Of a stretch of DNA of 37,064 nucleotides, positions 1 to 8,334 are shown one piece after another (position 1 is the first letter of the stretch; the number at the start of each line of letters is the position of its first letter). A program made the translations under genes and the position numbers. The stretch is from the NCBI GenBank assembly GCA_030765135.1, contig JAVCDC010000069.1, forward strand, positions 1 through 37,064. The letters are read 5' to 3'. The notes beneath the pieces were generated by a model, which saw only the letters and a program-made list of their open reading frames with translations, was not told the origin of the DNA and searched no databases. The stretch comes from Candidatus Tritonobacter lacicola. GTDB lineage: Bacteria > Auribacterota > Tritonobacteria > Tritonobacterales > Tritonobacteraceae.

Positions 1-11
1 AAGCTATAGAT

Positions 12-33
12 CACCGGGGGAGAAATCCCGGTG
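12..33 (+). promoter_or_regulatory. hairpin in the leader of the cold-shock gene
   Basis: CACCGGG (12-18) and CCCGGTG (27-33) form a perfect 7-bp stem with an 8-nt loop, about 36 nt upstream of the cold-shock start codon. Cold-shock mRNAs often have structured, thermosensitive leaders, so a role in translation or stability is possible. It could equally be the end of a terminator for a gene left of the window. No promoter is visible in the 69 nt before the gene. Confidence 0.25.
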
Positions 34-69
34 GAGGTTATCCGGGCGACATAAAAGGAGTAGTTAGTA

Positions 70-279
70 ATGGCAAAAGGTACAGTTAAGTGGTTTAACG
101 AGCGTAAGGGTTATGGATTCATAACGCTTGAGAGCGGCGAGGATGTCTTCGTTCACTACAGTTCTATCCAGAACAGCGGTTTCAAAACCCTGAACGAGGG
201 AGACGCTGTCGAGTTTGAGGTAGCCCCCGGCCGCAAGGGCCAGCAGGCCGTCAACGTCGAGAAGCTGGAACAGCTGTAG
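70..279 (+). CDS. csp: cold-shock domain protein (CspA family)
   Basis: This 69-residue protein is a single cold-shock (OB-fold) domain, the usual size for CspA-type RNA chaperones, which bind single-stranded RNA and melt secondary structure in the cytoplasm. RNP1 is visible as KGYGFI (residues 13-18) and RNP2 as VFVHY (26-30), with the aromatic RNA-stacking residues in place. The start is supported by AAAAGGAG about 9 nt upstream. The gene stands alone: a strong terminator follows directly. Nothing shows whether it is cold-induced or constitutive. A reading frame on the opposite strand over the same bases is a shadow. Confidence 0.96.
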   Translation: MAKGTVKWFNERKGYGFITLESGEDVFVHYSSIQNSGFKTLNEGDAVEFEVAPGRKGQQAVNVEKLEQL

Positions 280-296
280 CACCGCGTTCTAAAACA

Positions 297-337
297 AAAG
301 CCCCGGCTCCCCGGAAGGGAGCCGGGGCTTTCTTTTT
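297..337 (+). terminator. rho-independent terminator after the cold-shock gene
   Basis: A perfect 15-bp GC-rich stem (297-311 with 317-331) closes a 5-nt loop and runs into a T tract at 333-337. It begins 18 nt after the stop codon and insulates the cold-shock gene from mobB. Confidence 0.95.
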
Positions 338-426
338 ACGCGCAAGTAATTGAAAGAGAAGGCCGGGATGTGGATAATATCATCAGGTAATGCGATAGCC
401 TTTCCTCAACGGGAAGATATGAGATC

Positions 427-924
427 ATGACCGGCAAAACGCCTCACATCATATCGGTCGTCGGCAGGACCGACTCCGGGAAGACCACGTTCATCGTTAA
501 GCTGGTGGAGGAGCTGAAAAAGAGGGGCTACCGGGTCGCCACTATTAAACACAGCGTCGAACGTCTCGAGACCGATCAGCCAGGAAAGGACACGTGGCGG
601 CACGCCAGGGCCGGGGCCGACACAGTCCTTCTGGTCTCCGGCTGCAGGGTGGCGATGTTCAAGAAATACAGGACAGAGCCCGGCCTCGATGATATCGCCG
701 CCTCGTTTCTGGAGGACGCGGATATCGTCATTACTGAGGGCTTCAAGAAGGAGATGAAACCCAAAATAGAGGTTGTCGGGAAAGGGGCCGGCGCTGACCT
801 CCTGTGCTCTCGTGAAGAGCTCCTGGCCGTTGTGGGCGAAACCGAGAATGACCTGGACGTCCCCGTCTTCGGCGCCGATGACGCTGAAGGCGTCGCGGAC
901 CTTCTTGAGAAAATCTACTTGTAA
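427..924 (+). CDS. mobB: molybdopterin-guanine dinucleotide biosynthesis protein MobB
   Basis: A 165-residue P-loop GTPase of the MobB family, which assists MobA in attaching GMP to molybdopterin to make the guanine dinucleotide cofactor of DMSO-reductase-type Mo/W enzymes. The Walker A motif GRTDSGKTT is at residues 13-21. The TIKHS segment (about 40-44) and DTWRHARAGA (about 56-65) are characteristic of the family, and ITEGFKKE matches its Walker B/switch region. Length is typical for stand-alone MobB. The ATG overlaps no neighbour and has only a weak purine stretch upstream. It is transcribed with the flow of the Rrf2 operon but is separated from it by a promoter. Molybdoenzymes are not in the window. 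Confidence 0.93.
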   Translation: MTGKTPHIISVVGRTDSGKTTFIVKLVEELKKRGYRVATIKHSVERLETDQPGKDTWRHARAGADTVLLVSGCRVAMFKKYRTEPGLDDIAASFLEDADIVITEGFKKEMKPKIEVVGKGAGADLLCSREELLAVVGETENDLDVPVFGADDAEGVADLLEKIYL

Positions 925-986
925 TTTTACTCCCCCCCCTGCCGCAGGCAGAAGAGAAAAAATTTTAAAATAATTTAAAATTTTTC

Positions 987-1024
987 TTGACTCCAGATTA
1001 AAATGATACTAGATTGGTATCATT
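987..1024 (+). promoter_or_regulatory. sigma70-type promoter with palindromic operator for the Rrf2-Hcp operon
   Basis: A -35 box TTGACT (987-992) is followed, 17 nt later, by a -10-like TAGATT (1010-1015). The -10 lies in the centre of a perfect inverted repeat: AATGATAC (1002-1009), a 7-nt spacer, and GTATCATT (1017-1024). An 8-7-8 palindrome of about 23 bp over the -10 is the size and position expected for a dimeric Rrf2-family repressor. The simplest reading is autorepression by the product of the next gene, which starts 19 nt downstream. Confidence 0.75.
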
Positions 1025-1042
1025 ACAGAAGGGAGAATTGCG

Positions 1043-1447
1043 ATGGGGATAAACAGGGACACGGATTACGCGGTAAGGGCGCTCCTCTGCATGGCTAAAC
1101 TCTCGGCCAAGACGGGGGCCTCCATCATTCCGGTGAAGACGATCGTGAAGAGGGAGAAGCTTCCCCGCGTCTTCCTCAGGAGGCTCCTGCAAGAGCTCGC
1201 GCGGAAGAAGATACTCAAATCTCAAAAGGGAAAGGGCGGCGGCTTCTCGTTCAGGAAGCCCCCGGAGACCATATCGATAGACGAGGTAATGACACTTTTC
1301 CAGGGCCCGATGGACCTCACCAACTGCGTCCTCGGAGGCAAGGCCTGCCCGAGGAGAAGCTATTGTAAGCTGCGCAGGAGGCTAAAAGCCATGAGCGAGA
1401 ACATCAGACAGGAGCTCCGGGAAATCACCATAGCCGGGCTCGTTTAG
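1043..1447 (+). CDS. Rrf2-family Fe-S transcriptional regulator
   Basis: This 134-residue protein has the Rrf2 winged-helix fold: an N-terminal NRDTDYAVRAL helix, a recognition region around residues 36-60, and a glycine-rich wing (KGKGGGFSF, 62-70). Three cysteines at 95, 102 and 108 (C-x6-C-x5-C) are placed like the cluster ligands of IscR and NsrR, so it probably senses NO, O2 or Fe-S status through a labile cluster. A GGGAGA ribosome site precedes the ATG. It leads an operon ending in hcp, which favours an NsrR-like nitrosative-stress role over IscR; no isc or suf genes are nearby. The palindrome over its own promoter is its likely operator. Family assignment is firm; the signal is inferred. 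Confidence 0.92.
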   Translation: MGINRDTDYAVRALLCMAKLSAKTGASIIPVKTIVKREKLPRVFLRRLLQELARKKILKSQKGKGGGFSFRKPPETISIDEVMTLFQGPMDLTNCVLGGKACPRRSYCKLRRRLKAMSENIRQELREITIAGLV

Positions 1448-1458
1448 AGGTAGAAAAA

Positions 1459-2175
1459 ATGGTCACGAGAAAGATCGTAAATATAGACGAGGAGAAGTGC
1501 GACGGCTGCGGACTGTGCATACCCGCATGCTCGGAGGGCGCGCTCCGGATCGTTGATGGAAAGGCGCGGATCGTGAAGGAGATCTACTGCGACGGCCTGG
1601 GAGACTGTCTCGGGCACTGCCCCCGCGGAGCCATCAGCATAGAAGAGCGGGAAGCGCCCGCTTTCGACGAAAAGGCAACTAAAGAGCACCTTGAAGCCGT
1701 GGCCGGGGAGCAATCCCCCCTCCCCATCTCTCCGGGCGGCTGCCCCTCGGCTGCGGCCTTCACGATCGAGCGCGATAAGACCGTAACGGGACATACCGCC
1801 ACCGGTGCTCCATCAGAGCTGCGCCAGTGGCCCGTCCAGCTCGCGCTTGTCCCGCCCGTGGCGCCTTTCTGGGAAAACGCCGACCTCCTGATAGCAGCAG
1901 ACTGCGTCCCCTTCGCCTACGCGGACTTCCATGCCGACCTGCTGAGGGGAAAGGCCCTCATTAACGCCTGTCCAAAGCTCGATGAAACTGGGCCCTACCC
2001 GGAGAAGCTCATATCTATTTTCTCCGAAAATAACATCCGGAGCGTTACCGTGGCCCGGATGGAGGTGCCGTGCTGCTCCGGCCTCGTGAGGCTCGTGCGG
2101 GAGGCGATCGGCGCTTCCGGAAAAGAGGTCCCATTCCACGAGGTTGAGATCTCCATCAAGGGAGAGAAGAAATGA
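1459..2175 (+). CDS. 4Fe-4S ferredoxin-type protein of the Hcp operon
   Basis: A 238-residue protein with an N-terminal ferredoxin domain and a long C-terminal domain without a motif I recognise. The first cluster motif is CDGCGLCIPAC (C14, C17, C20, C24). The second is CDGLGDCLGHCP (C44, C50, C54), which lacks the central cysteine of the standard CxxCxxCxxxC pattern. Further cysteines occur in the C-terminal half (for example an adjacent pair near residue 200), so additional metal binding is possible. It starts 11 nt after the Rrf2 gene and its end overlaps the HD gene by 4 nt. It probably donates electrons within the operon, plausibly to Hcp, which needs a low-potential donor; that partnership is inferred from position. 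Confidence 0.85.
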   Translation: MVTRKIVNIDEEKCDGCGLCIPACSEGALRIVDGKARIVKEIYCDGLGDCLGHCPRGAISIEEREAPAFDEKATKEHLEAVAGEQSPLPISPGGCPSAAAFTIERDKTVTGHTATGAPSELRQWPVQLALVPPVAPFWENADLLIAADCVPFAYADFHADLLRGKALINACPKLDETGPYPEKLISIFSENNIRSVTVARMEVPCCSGLVRLVREAIGASGKEVPFHEVEISIKGEKK

Positions 2176-2924
2176 GCCTTGCGGGGTGCCCCGGAGCGGA
2201 GAGGCTGCGCAATTCGTTCCCCGATGAGATCTCCTGCGCGTGCGGGGAGAAGGTGGAAATGTGGCCGGACGAGTTCGAAATCCGGTGCCCCGCGTGCGGC
2301 AGGAAAGTCGAGCGCACGGTCCCCCCCGCCTGCATCGAGTGGTGCGCAGCGGCAAAAGAGTGCGTGGGAGACAGGCTCTACGATAAGTTCATGCAGGCAC
2401 GGGAGAAAGAAGGAAAGGAAAACGTACACGGGAAGCTCGCCGCGGCAATGAGGACCTATTTCGGGGATGATACCAGGAGGATCAGGCATGCGGAGAGGGT
2501 CACCTCGCTCGCAGAGGGACTGCTGAAAACGGAGGACGGTCACCACGGCGTTGTGCTTGCCGCGAGCATCCTCCACGATATCGGCATCCCCGAATCCGAG
2601 AAGAAGCACGGCTCGGCCGCAGCCGTACACCAGGAGAAGGAGGGCCCGCCCGTCGCGAGAGAGATTATGAATACTATCGGTATCGATAAAAAGGTGATAG
2701 ACGAGGTGTGCGACATCATCGGCCACCACCACTCTCCCGGCGAAAAAGAGAGCACCAACTTCAAGATCGTTTACGACGCCGACAGGCTTGCGGACGTTCT
2801 CGAGGCAATGGAGGTGACGGGAAAAATACCCTGGAGGTTCGAGCGGGGATTCCTCACACGAACGGCGCGGGAGGTTTTCCACGGCCTGTCTAAAAAGAAG
2901 AATACCGCAGGAGGAGGCACCTGA
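2172..2924 (+). CDS. HD-domain phosphohydrolase with N-terminal zinc-ribbon-like region
   Basis: This 250-residue protein combines a cysteine-rich N terminus with an HD domain. C22, C24, C39 and C42 form a zinc-ribbon-like knuckle, and C54, C58 and C64 follow. The HD metal ligands are visible as RHAERV (H106), ILHDIGIP (H135, D136), IGHHHSP (about 184-189) and YDADRLAD (about 201-208). HD proteins of this kind hydrolyse phosphomonoester or phosphodiester bonds; the substrate cannot be read from sequence. The ATG overlaps the ferredoxin stop by 4 nt, so translation is coupled, and the cupin gene begins one base after its stop. Its presence between regulator and hcp suggests a role in stress signalling or nucleotide clean-up, but this is a guess. 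Confidence 0.85.
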   Translation: MSLAGCPGAERLRNSFPDEISCACGEKVEMWPDEFEIRCPACGRKVERTVPPACIEWCAAAKECVGDRLYDKFMQAREKEGKENVHGKLAAAMRTYFGDDTRRIRHAERVTSLAEGLLKTEDGHHGVVLAASILHDIGIPESEKKHGSAAAVHQEKEGPPVAREIMNTIGIDKKVIDEVCDIIGHHHSPGEKESTNFKIVYDADRLADVLEAMEVTGKIPWRFERGFLTRTAREVFHGLSKKKNTAGGGT

Positions 2925-2925
2925 G

Positions 2926-3363
2926 ATGAAACGGGCAATAGTTTCATTGTTTGTCGTAACAGTCCTTACAGCGGCCCCCTGTATCGGGGCGGAAGGAGGA
3001 AAAATGGAGAATGCAAACGTCCTGCAGGAAATACCCTATCAGGATGAGGGGTTCGGGAAAAGAAAGCTCGTTGATACCAATGAGCTTCTGCTGATGCAGG
3101 CCGCGTTGAAGCCCGGGCAAAAAGTTCCGCCGCACATGGCTAACTCAAACGTCCACCTTCTCGTACTTGCGGGCGAAATCATCGTCGATATTGCAGGCGA
3201 GAAGGTATCCGCGGGGAAGGGCGACCTCGTGCCGGTAGCGTTCGGCACGCCCATGTACGTGGAAAACCAGGGGAAGGGCGACGCCACGTTCCTGATTATC
3301 AAGACGCCCCATCCGAAACTAATGAAACGCAAAAAGGCAACCGCCGAAGGAGGTAGGATATGA
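2926..3363 (+). CDS. small cupin-domain protein, possibly exported
   Basis: A single double-stranded beta-helix cupin of 145 residues. The core is [19 protein letters not shown] (about 63-81) with H70 and H77 as probable metal ligands, then LAGEI and a second motif around [10 protein letters not shown]. The first 22 residues look like a signal peptide (KR, then a hydrophobic run [18 protein letters not shown]), implying export. An internal ATG at 3004 has a better ribosome site (GGAGGAAAA directly upstream) and would yield a 119-residue cytosolic cupin. Both starts may be used. It sits between the HD and hcp genes and overlaps hcp by 4 nt. The substrate is unknown; metal-dependent binding of a small molecule or redox sensing would fit. 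Confidence 0.85.
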   Translation: MKRAIVSLFVVTVLTAAPCIGAEGGKMENANVLQEIPYQDEGFGKRKLVDTNELLLMQAALKPGQKVPPHMANSNVHLLVLAGEIIVDIAGEKVSAGKGDLVPVAFGTPMYVENQGKGDATFLIIKTPHPKLMKRKKATAEGGRI

Positions 3364-5021
3364 GTATGTTTTGTTTTCAATGCCAGGAGACAGCCAAGAA
3401 TGCCGGCTGCACGGTAAAAGGAGTCTGCGGGAAGTCCGAGGAGACCGCGAACCTCCAGGACCTGTTGATCCATGTCCTGAAGGGGATATCTATCTACGCG
3501 GAGAAGGCCAAAGAGCTCGATGTTTCCGCCGGGGATGCGGGCCACTTTGTCGCCCGGGCGCTTTTCGCCACGATCACCAACACCAACTTCGACGAGGAGC
3601 GCATCATCGCCCTGATAAAAGAAGCCCTGCGGCTCCGGAACGAGCTCCGCGATAAGTTCCTGGCCGCGTACAAAGAAAAACGGGGCGAGGATTTCGCTGG
3701 AGAATTGCACGACTCGGCGACATGGTATTCGGGCGATGTCGATGAGTTCAGGAAGAAGGCGGCGGAGGTGGGCATCCGGGCAACGGAAGATGAAGACATC
3801 CGTTCGCTCCGGGAACTGCTGATTATCGGCCTGAAGGGGATCGCCGCCTACGCCGACCACGCCGCGATTCTTGGCTCTGAGAAAAAAGAGATCTGGGACT
3901 TTCTAAGCGAAGCCCTCTCCTCCACCACAGAGGATCTTTCGGTAGACGAGATGGTGGCCCTGGTGATGAAGACCGGCGAGACCGCCGTAACCACCATGGC
4001 GCTCCTGGACGAGGCCAACACCTCGGCCTACGGAAACCCTGAGATCACAGAGGTGAACATCGGAGTCCGCGACAACCCCGGGATCCTTATCTCCGGTCAC
4101 GATTTAAAAGACATGGAGGAACTGTTAAAGCAGACCGAGGCAACGGGCGTGGATGTCTACACCCACGGCGAGATGCTCCCGGCCAACTCCTACCCGGCCT
4201 TCAAAAAGTACGACCACTTCGTCGGCAACTACGGCGGTTCATGGTGGAAACAGAACCAGGAGTTCACATCCTTTAACGGCCCGATCCTGATGACCACCAA
4301 CTGCATTATCCCTGTCAGGGATTCCTACAAGGACCGGATTTTCACCACCGGGATGGCAGGCTACCCGGGCGTGAGACACATTCCGGACCGCGTGGACGGC
4401 CGGCCGAAGGACTTTTCGCCGCTTATCGAGCTGGCTAAAAAATGCGAGCCTCCCGAGGAGATCGAGACCGGCGCCATCGTGGGCGGTTTCGCACATAACC
4501 AGGTCCTGGCGCTTGCCGACAAGGTGGTGGAAGCGGTGAAATCCGGGGCGATCAGACGGTTCGTGGTGATGGCCGGCTGTGACGGGCGTCATAAAACCAG
4601 GAGCTACTACACTGAAGTCGCCGAGCAGCTGCCCGGAGACACGGTCATTCTCACCGCCGGATGCGCCAAGTACCGCTACAACAAGCTCAACCTGGGCGAT
4701 ATCGGCGGTATTCCCCGGTTGCTCGACGCCGGGCAGTGCAACGACTGCTACTCCCTGGTTGTCATCGCCCTGAAGCTGAAGGAGGTCTTCGGCCTGGAGG
4801 ACATAAACGAACTACCGATCTCCTATGACATTGCATGGTACGAGCAGAAAGCGGTGGCGGTCCTGCTGGCCCTGCTCTATCTCGGTGTGAAAGGAATCCG
4901 CCTGGGGCCGACGCTCCCCGCATTCCTCTCCCCCAACGTGCTCAAGGTACTTGTGGAGAAGTTCGACATCAAGCCGATCGGCACGCCCGAGGAGGACCTG
5001 AAGGCAATGCTCGGAGAATAA
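3360..5021 (+). CDS. hcp: hybrid cluster protein (hydroxylamine reductase), class I
   Basis: At 553 residues this is full length for Hcp, a cytoplasmic metalloenzyme that reduces NO to N2O and, in vitro, hydroxylamine to ammonia, protecting anaerobes from nitrosative stress. The N-terminal cluster motif is C5-x2-C8-x8-C17-x5-C23, the spacing of anaerobe-type (class I) enzymes. The hybrid-cluster ligands are all present: H247 (GHDLKDM), E271 (THGEMLP), C315 (TTNCIIP), C407 (MAGCDGR), C435 (TAGCAKY), C460 (AGQCNDC) and E495 (WYEQKA). The ATG overlaps the cupin stop by 4 nt and is preceded by GGAGG. It closes the operon led by the Rrf2 regulator. No separate hcr reductase gene follows; the operon ferredoxin may replace it. 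Confidence 0.97.
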   Translation: MSMFCFQCQETAKNAGCTVKGVCGKSEETANLQDLLIHVLKGISIYAEKAKELDVSAGDAGHFVARALFATITNTNFDEERIIALIKEALRLRNELRDKFLAAYKEKRGEDFAGELHDSATWYSGDVDEFRKKAAEVGIRATEDEDIRSLRELLIIGLKGIAAYADHAAILGSEKKEIWDFLSEALSSTTEDLSVDEMVALVMKTGETAVTTMALLDEANTSAYGNPEITEVNIGVRDNPGILISGHDLKDMEELLKQTEATGVDVYTHGEMLPANSYPAFKKYDHFVGNYGGSWWKQNQEFTSFNGPILMTTNCIIPVRDSYKDRIFTTGMAGYPGVRHIPDRVDGRPKDFSPLIELAKKCEPPEEIETGAIVGGFAHNQVLALADKVVEAVKSGAIRRFVVMAGCDGRHKTRSYYTEVAEQLPGDTVILTAGCAKYRYNKLNLGDIGGIPRLLDAGQCNDCYSLVVIALKLKEVFGLEDINELPISYDIAWYEQKAVAVLLALLYLGVKGIRLGPTLPAFLSPNVLKVLVEKFDIKPIGTPEEDLKAMLGE

Positions 5022-5042
5022 AGTTTTATGAGTTTATCTCGG

Positions 5043-5091
5043 AGGCAATAACTCATTTAACTGGAACTCATATCAGTGTCTTTAAGTGGTT
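5043..5091 (+). repeat. intergenic repeat, copy 1 (after hcp)
   Basis: This stretch closely matches 7613-7671: both share AGCAATAACTCATTTAAC apart from the first base, then ACTCATAT, and end AGTGGTT. The similarity seems to reach left into the hcp 3' end (both carry AATGCTCGGA), with a 28-nt gap in the other copy. It appears to be a duplicated gene-end segment rather than a recognised mobile element. Confidence 0.6.
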
Positions 5092-5112
5092 ATTAAAAAG
5101 GAGGTGAGAAAA

Positions 5113-5187
5113 ATGCAGAAGCCGAGATTCTTCCTGAGAAGAGCAGCCCACTGTTCCGAGGGCTGCTGTACACGCTCCCGGGCATGA
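5113..5187 (+). CDS. possible 24-residue cysteine-containing peptide
   Basis: A short frame of 24 codons starts at ATG 5113 behind an excellent ribosome site (AAAAAGGAGGTGAG, ending 3-8 nt upstream). The peptide is basic (KPRFFLRRAAH) and then carries three cysteines (C14, C18, C19). The codons also contain a perfect hairpin, AGCAGCCC (5142-5149) with GGGCTGCT (5160-5167). I do not recognise it. It may be a leader peptide, a small stress peptide of the hcp transcript, or the surviving 5' end of a deleted gene whose ribosome site remains. Only the ribosome site supports translation. Confidence 0.35.
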   Translation: MQKPRFFLRRAAHCSEGCCTRSRA

Positions 5188-5225
5188 GCCTAAACTGCCC
5201 GCCAGTACGAATGTAATTCGTTTTA

Positions 5226-5275
5226 TTGGACAGGATTAACCCTCCTGAGGCGGGCTGGCAGGATGGACAGGATAA
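5226..5275 (+). repeat. short dispersed repeat (GGACAGGAT type), copy 1
   Basis: TTGGACAGGATTAAC (5226-5240) recurs exactly at 16455-16469, followed here by further GGACAGGAT units (to 5275). GCCCGCC near 5199 and GGCGGGC near 5250 also form an inverted repeat around it. Degenerate GGACAGGAT-type units are common intergenic repeats in bacteria. This one runs up to the longest possible start codon (5280) of the next gene. Confidence 0.5.
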
Positions 5276-5345
5276 GTAAATGAAGAGGCTTCAACCAAGG
5301 AAATGGAGTTCATCCCGTCAGCAAGTCCGAATAACTCTTTTTTTG

Positions 5346-7622
5346 ATGAATAAGCAACAAAAGAAAGGAGTGACTTACAGGCTGCTTCTAATTGGCGCGA
5401 TACTGATTATAAACGTGATCAACGGGTGCTCAAAAGACAGAGGAAGAGAACAGGCAACAGAGATGAACCGCACAAACATGATGATTAAAGAGAAAAGCCC
5501 ATACCTTCTTCAGCACGCCCACGACCCGGTTAACTGGTATCCATGGGGAGAGGAGGCCTTCGATAAGGCTAAAAAAGAGGACAAGCCCGTATTCCTCTCC
5601 ATTGGATACTCCACCTGCCACTGGTGCCACGTAATGAAACACGAATCATTCTCCGACCCGGTGACGGCAAAGATCATGAACAAAAACTTCGTCTCCATCA
5701 AGGTCGACAGGGAGGAGCGCCCCGACGTCGACTCGATCTACATGACGGCTGTACTGCTCCTTACAGGGAGGGGCGGATGGCCCCTCTCGGTCTTCCTCAC
5801 GCCGGACGGGAAGCCGTTTTACGGGGGAACCTACTTTCCTCCCGAGGACCGCTGGGGAATGCCGGGCTTCAAAACGGTGCTCAACTCCATTGCCGACGCC
5901 TGGAAAATGGATAAGATAAAGGTCCTCGCCTCGGGCGATAGCCTGGCGAACCTCATCCGCCGGCAGGTAGAAGGCGCGGGAACAGGCGGCCCGGAGCTGA
6001 CACCCGCCACGCTCGATACCGCCTTCAATCAGCTTTCCAGCCAGTTCGACTCGCGCCACGGGGGATTCGGCACCGCGCCAAAGTTTCCGATGGGGCACAC
6101 CCTATCCTTCCTCTTGAGATATTGGAAGCGGGCGGGCAGCAAAAAGAGCCTCGAGATGGTGGAGAAGACGCTCGATGCGATGGCAAGCGGCGGGATGTAC
6201 GACCAGCTGGGGGGAGGATTTCACCGCTACTCCACCGACAGGAGTTGGATCGTTCCCCACTTCGAGAAGATGCTCTACGATCAGGCAATGCTCTCCAGGG
6301 CCTACCTCGATGCCTACCAGGGCACGCGTAAGGAAGAATATGCGCGCGTTGCAAAGGAGATCCTGGACTACGTCCTGCGGGATATGACCGCTCCGGAAGG
6401 TGGCTTCTACTCGGCCGAGGACGCCGACAGTTTGACGCCCGATGCGCCCGCCTCTGGTATAAAGCGGGAAGGCGCCTACTACATCTGGTCAAAGGACAGG
6501 ATACTGGATCTCCTGGGGAAGGAGAATGGGGAGCTCTTCTGCTATGCCTACGGTGTGAAGGATAAAGGGAACGCACCAGACGATCCTCACGGAGAGTTTG
6601 AGGGAAAGAACATTCTTCACCGCGCCCATGGCGCGGAGGGAGCAGAAGCCCGTTTTGAAAAATCGCCTGAAGAGGTCAGGAAAATTCTGGATGACAGCAG
6701 GGCGAAACTCTTCGCCGCCCGCTCGAAGCGCCCGAGGCCTCACCTGGACGACAAGATACTCACCGATTGGAACGGCCTCATGATCGGAATCCTCGCGCGC
6801 GCGTCACGCGTTCTTAGCAACAAGAGATACCTTGAAGCTGCCGAAAAGGCGGCTGACTTCATATTGACAAAACTGAGGAGAGAGGACGGGCGGCTCCTCC
6901 ACCGCTACCGTAAGGGAGATGCCGCCATACCGGCCTATCTCGACGATTACGCTTTTCTAATCAACGGCCTCATCGAGCTCTACCAGGCCTCCTTCGAACC
7001 ACGATACCTCGAGGAAGCCGAAAACCTTTCGGACAGCATGGTGAGTCTCTTCGGCGAGGGAGAAGAAGGCGGCCTCTTCTCGACAGGTAACGACACGGTA
7101 GCGATCCTTGCCAGGGAACGGGATAGCCATGACGGCGCAATCCCCTCGGGCAATTCCATCGCCGCCCTCGATCTCCTCCGTGTGGGGAGGATCACTGCCC
7201 AGCCTTCGCTGGAGGCGAGGGGCCGCGCCATAATGGACGCGTTCTCCGGTAAGATCAACCAGACACCAACAGCCCACACGCAGATGCTCACCGCGCTGGA
7301 TTTCGCCATCGGCCCCACAAAGGAGATCGTTATCGCTGGAGAGGGGGACGATCCAGACGTCCTTAAGATGGCCCAGTTTATCGATTCGATCTTTATGCCC
7401 AACAAGGTTGTCGTGCTCCACGGCTCCGGCAAGGGGGCTAAGGCAATAGAGGCACTTGTCCCCTACCTCAAGGAGATGACTCCGATAAAGGGGAAAGCAA
7501 CAGCTTACGTCTGCGAGAGCTATAGCTGCAAGCTTCCGACAACCAGTCTCGAGGGTCTCGATGAGTTACTGTCGGGCAATCCGGGCCGGGGAGGAATTGA
7601 AGGAAATGCTCGGAAGCAATAA
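5346..7622 (+). CDS. DUF255 thioredoxin-domain lipoprotein (YyaL/SSP411 family)
   Basis: A long member of the family that fuses an N-terminal thioredoxin-like domain to an (alpha/alpha)6 glycosidase-like barrel. The family signature is clear: [20 protein letters not shown], then the redox motif [22 protein letters not shown], and [15 protein letters not shown]. The barrel follows ([39 protein letters not shown]). From ATG 5346 it begins with a lipoprotein signal ending INGC, so it is probably anchored outside the cytoplasm; most relatives are cytosolic. The frame is open back to an ATG at 5280, which has a better ribosome-site match but gives an unusually long n-region. The last ~10 residues are encoded in duplicated intergenic DNA. 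The biochemical function of the family is not established. Confidence 0.88.
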   Translation: MNKQQKKGVTYRLLLIGAILIINVINGCSKDRGREQATEMNRTNMMIKEKSPYLLQHAHDPVNWYPWGEEAFDKAKKEDKPVFLSIGYSTCHWCHVMKHESFSDPVTAKIMNKNFVSIKVDREERPDVDSIYMTAVLLLTGRGGWPLSVFLTPDGKPFYGGTYFPPEDRWGMPGFKTVLNSIADAWKMDKIKVLASGDSLANLIRRQVEGAGTGGPELTPATLDTAFNQLSSQFDSRHGGFGTAPKFPMGHTLSFLLRYWKRAGSKKSLEMVEKTLDAMASGGMYDQLGGGFHRYSTDRSWIVPHFEKMLYDQAMLSRAYLDAYQGTRKEEYARVAKEILDYVLRDMTAPEGGFYSAEDADSLTPDAPASGIKREGAYYIWSKDRILDLLGKENGELFCYAYGVKDKGNAPDDPHGEFEGKNILHRAHGAEGAEARFEKSPEEVRKILDDSRAKLFAARSKRPRPHLDDKILTDWNGLMIGILARASRVLSNKRYLEAAEKAADFILTKLRREDGRLLHRYRKGDAAIPAYLDDYAFLINGLIELYQASFEPRYLEEAENLSDSMVSLFGEGEEGGLFSTGNDTVAILARERDSHDGAIPSGNSIAALDLLRVGRITAQPSLEARGRAIMDAFSGKINQTPTAHTQMLTALDFAIGPTKEIVIAGEGDDPDVLKMAQFIDSIFMPNKVVVLHGSGKGAKAIEALVPYLKEMTPIKGKATAYVCESYSCKLPTTSLEGLDELLSGNPGRGGIEGNARKQ

Positions 7623-7671
7623 CTCATTTAACCCACAAACTCAGAAACTCATATAGGTGTTTTCAGTGGTT
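7613..7671 (+). repeat. intergenic repeat, copy 2 (after the DUF255 gene)
   Basis: Second copy of the segment at 5043-5091, here overlapping the last codons and stop of the DUF255 gene. It carries an extra ~10-nt internal insertion (CCACAAACTCAG region). In both places the repeat is followed within about 30 nt by a purine-rich ribosome site and a start codon. Confidence 0.6.
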
Positions 7672-7699
7672 CAAATAAATAGGGAGATAGCCGGGTTTC

Positions 7700-8329
7700 A
7701 TGATAAAATTGACAGGTACCTATAAAGCAAAAATGGTGGAGATACGGAGGAGATTAAGGGAGTTCGCGGAGGTTCTCTCTCAATCAGAAAAAAGGGTCTT
7801 CGCGGAACTCTGCTTCTGTATATGCACGCCCCAGTCGAAAGCTGTCGCTTGCGATAAAGCGGTCAACAGGCTGGAGAAAAGCGGCGTACTCTATGACGGT
7901 AGTCTGGGGAAAATAAGGGCCGGATTAAATGGAGTCCGGTTCCCCAACAACAAGGCGCGGTACATAGTCGAAGCGCGAAGGCTCTTTACAAAGCGCGGCG
8001 GGCTCAATATCAAAGACGCGCTGAACAGAGAAGATATAGAGGGGACGCGGGAATGGCTCGTGCGTAATGTTAAAGGGCTTGGATATAAAGAGGCGAGTCA
8101 CTTCCTCAGGAACATAGGTCTGGGGAACAACCTGGCCATACTGGATGTTCACATACTGAAAAACCTGTTGAGGTATAACGTGATCGAGGAAATCAGGAAA
8201 AACTTATCGAGGAAGCAATACATGCTGATAGAAGAAGGGATGAGGCGGTTTTCAAAAAGGGTGAAGATTCCGATGGCCGAGCTCGACCTCCTGTTCTGGT
8301 CAATCGAAACGGGAAAGATATTGAAGTAG
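7700..8329 (+). CDS. ogg: 8-oxoguanine DNA glycosylase/AP lyase, Ogg2 (archaeal) type
   Basis: A 209-residue helix-hairpin-helix DNA glycosylase of the Ogg2 family best known from Methanocaldococcus. These enzymes excise 8-oxoguanine and then cleave the abasic strand. The hairpin is VKGLGYKEASHFLRNIG (124-140), with K130 as the Schiff-base lysine and D149 (AILDVHI) as the general base, almost the same positions as in the archaeal enzyme. The protein ends in lysine (TGKILK), which in the family reads the 8-oxo base through the C terminus. FPNNKARYIVEAR (81-93) is also typical. The permease gene begins 5 nt after its stop, so the two are co-transcribed. Ogg2 enzymes are scattered in anaerobic bacteria, probably by transfer from archaea. 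Confidence 0.93.
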   Translation: MIKLTGTYKAKMVEIRRRLREFAEVLSQSEKRVFAELCFCICTPQSKAVACDKAVNRLEKSGVLYDGSLGKIRAGLNGVRFPNNKARYIVEARRLFTKRGGLNIKDALNREDIEGTREWLVRNVKGLGYKEASHFLRNIGLGNNLAILDVHILKNLLRYNVIEEIRKNLSRKQYMLIEEGMRRFSKRVKIPMAELDLLFWSIETGKILK

Positions 8330-8334
8330 AGGAC

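Noticed and set aside
64-282. 72-residue - strand frame opposite the cold-shock gene
   Set aside because: It is the antisense of a highly conserved gene with strong codon bias; no ribosome site or family resemblance.
1995-2882. 295-residue - strand frame over the ferredoxin and HD genes
   Set aside because: It is antisense to two overlapping, well-supported genes and shows only low-complexity Arg/Pro/Gly-rich translation.
5142-5187. Selenocysteine readthrough of the TGA ending the small peptide, suggested by the hairpin
   Set aside because: The hairpin lies before the TGA, where a bacterial SECIS cannot act, and readthrough would add only one more residue before a TAA.
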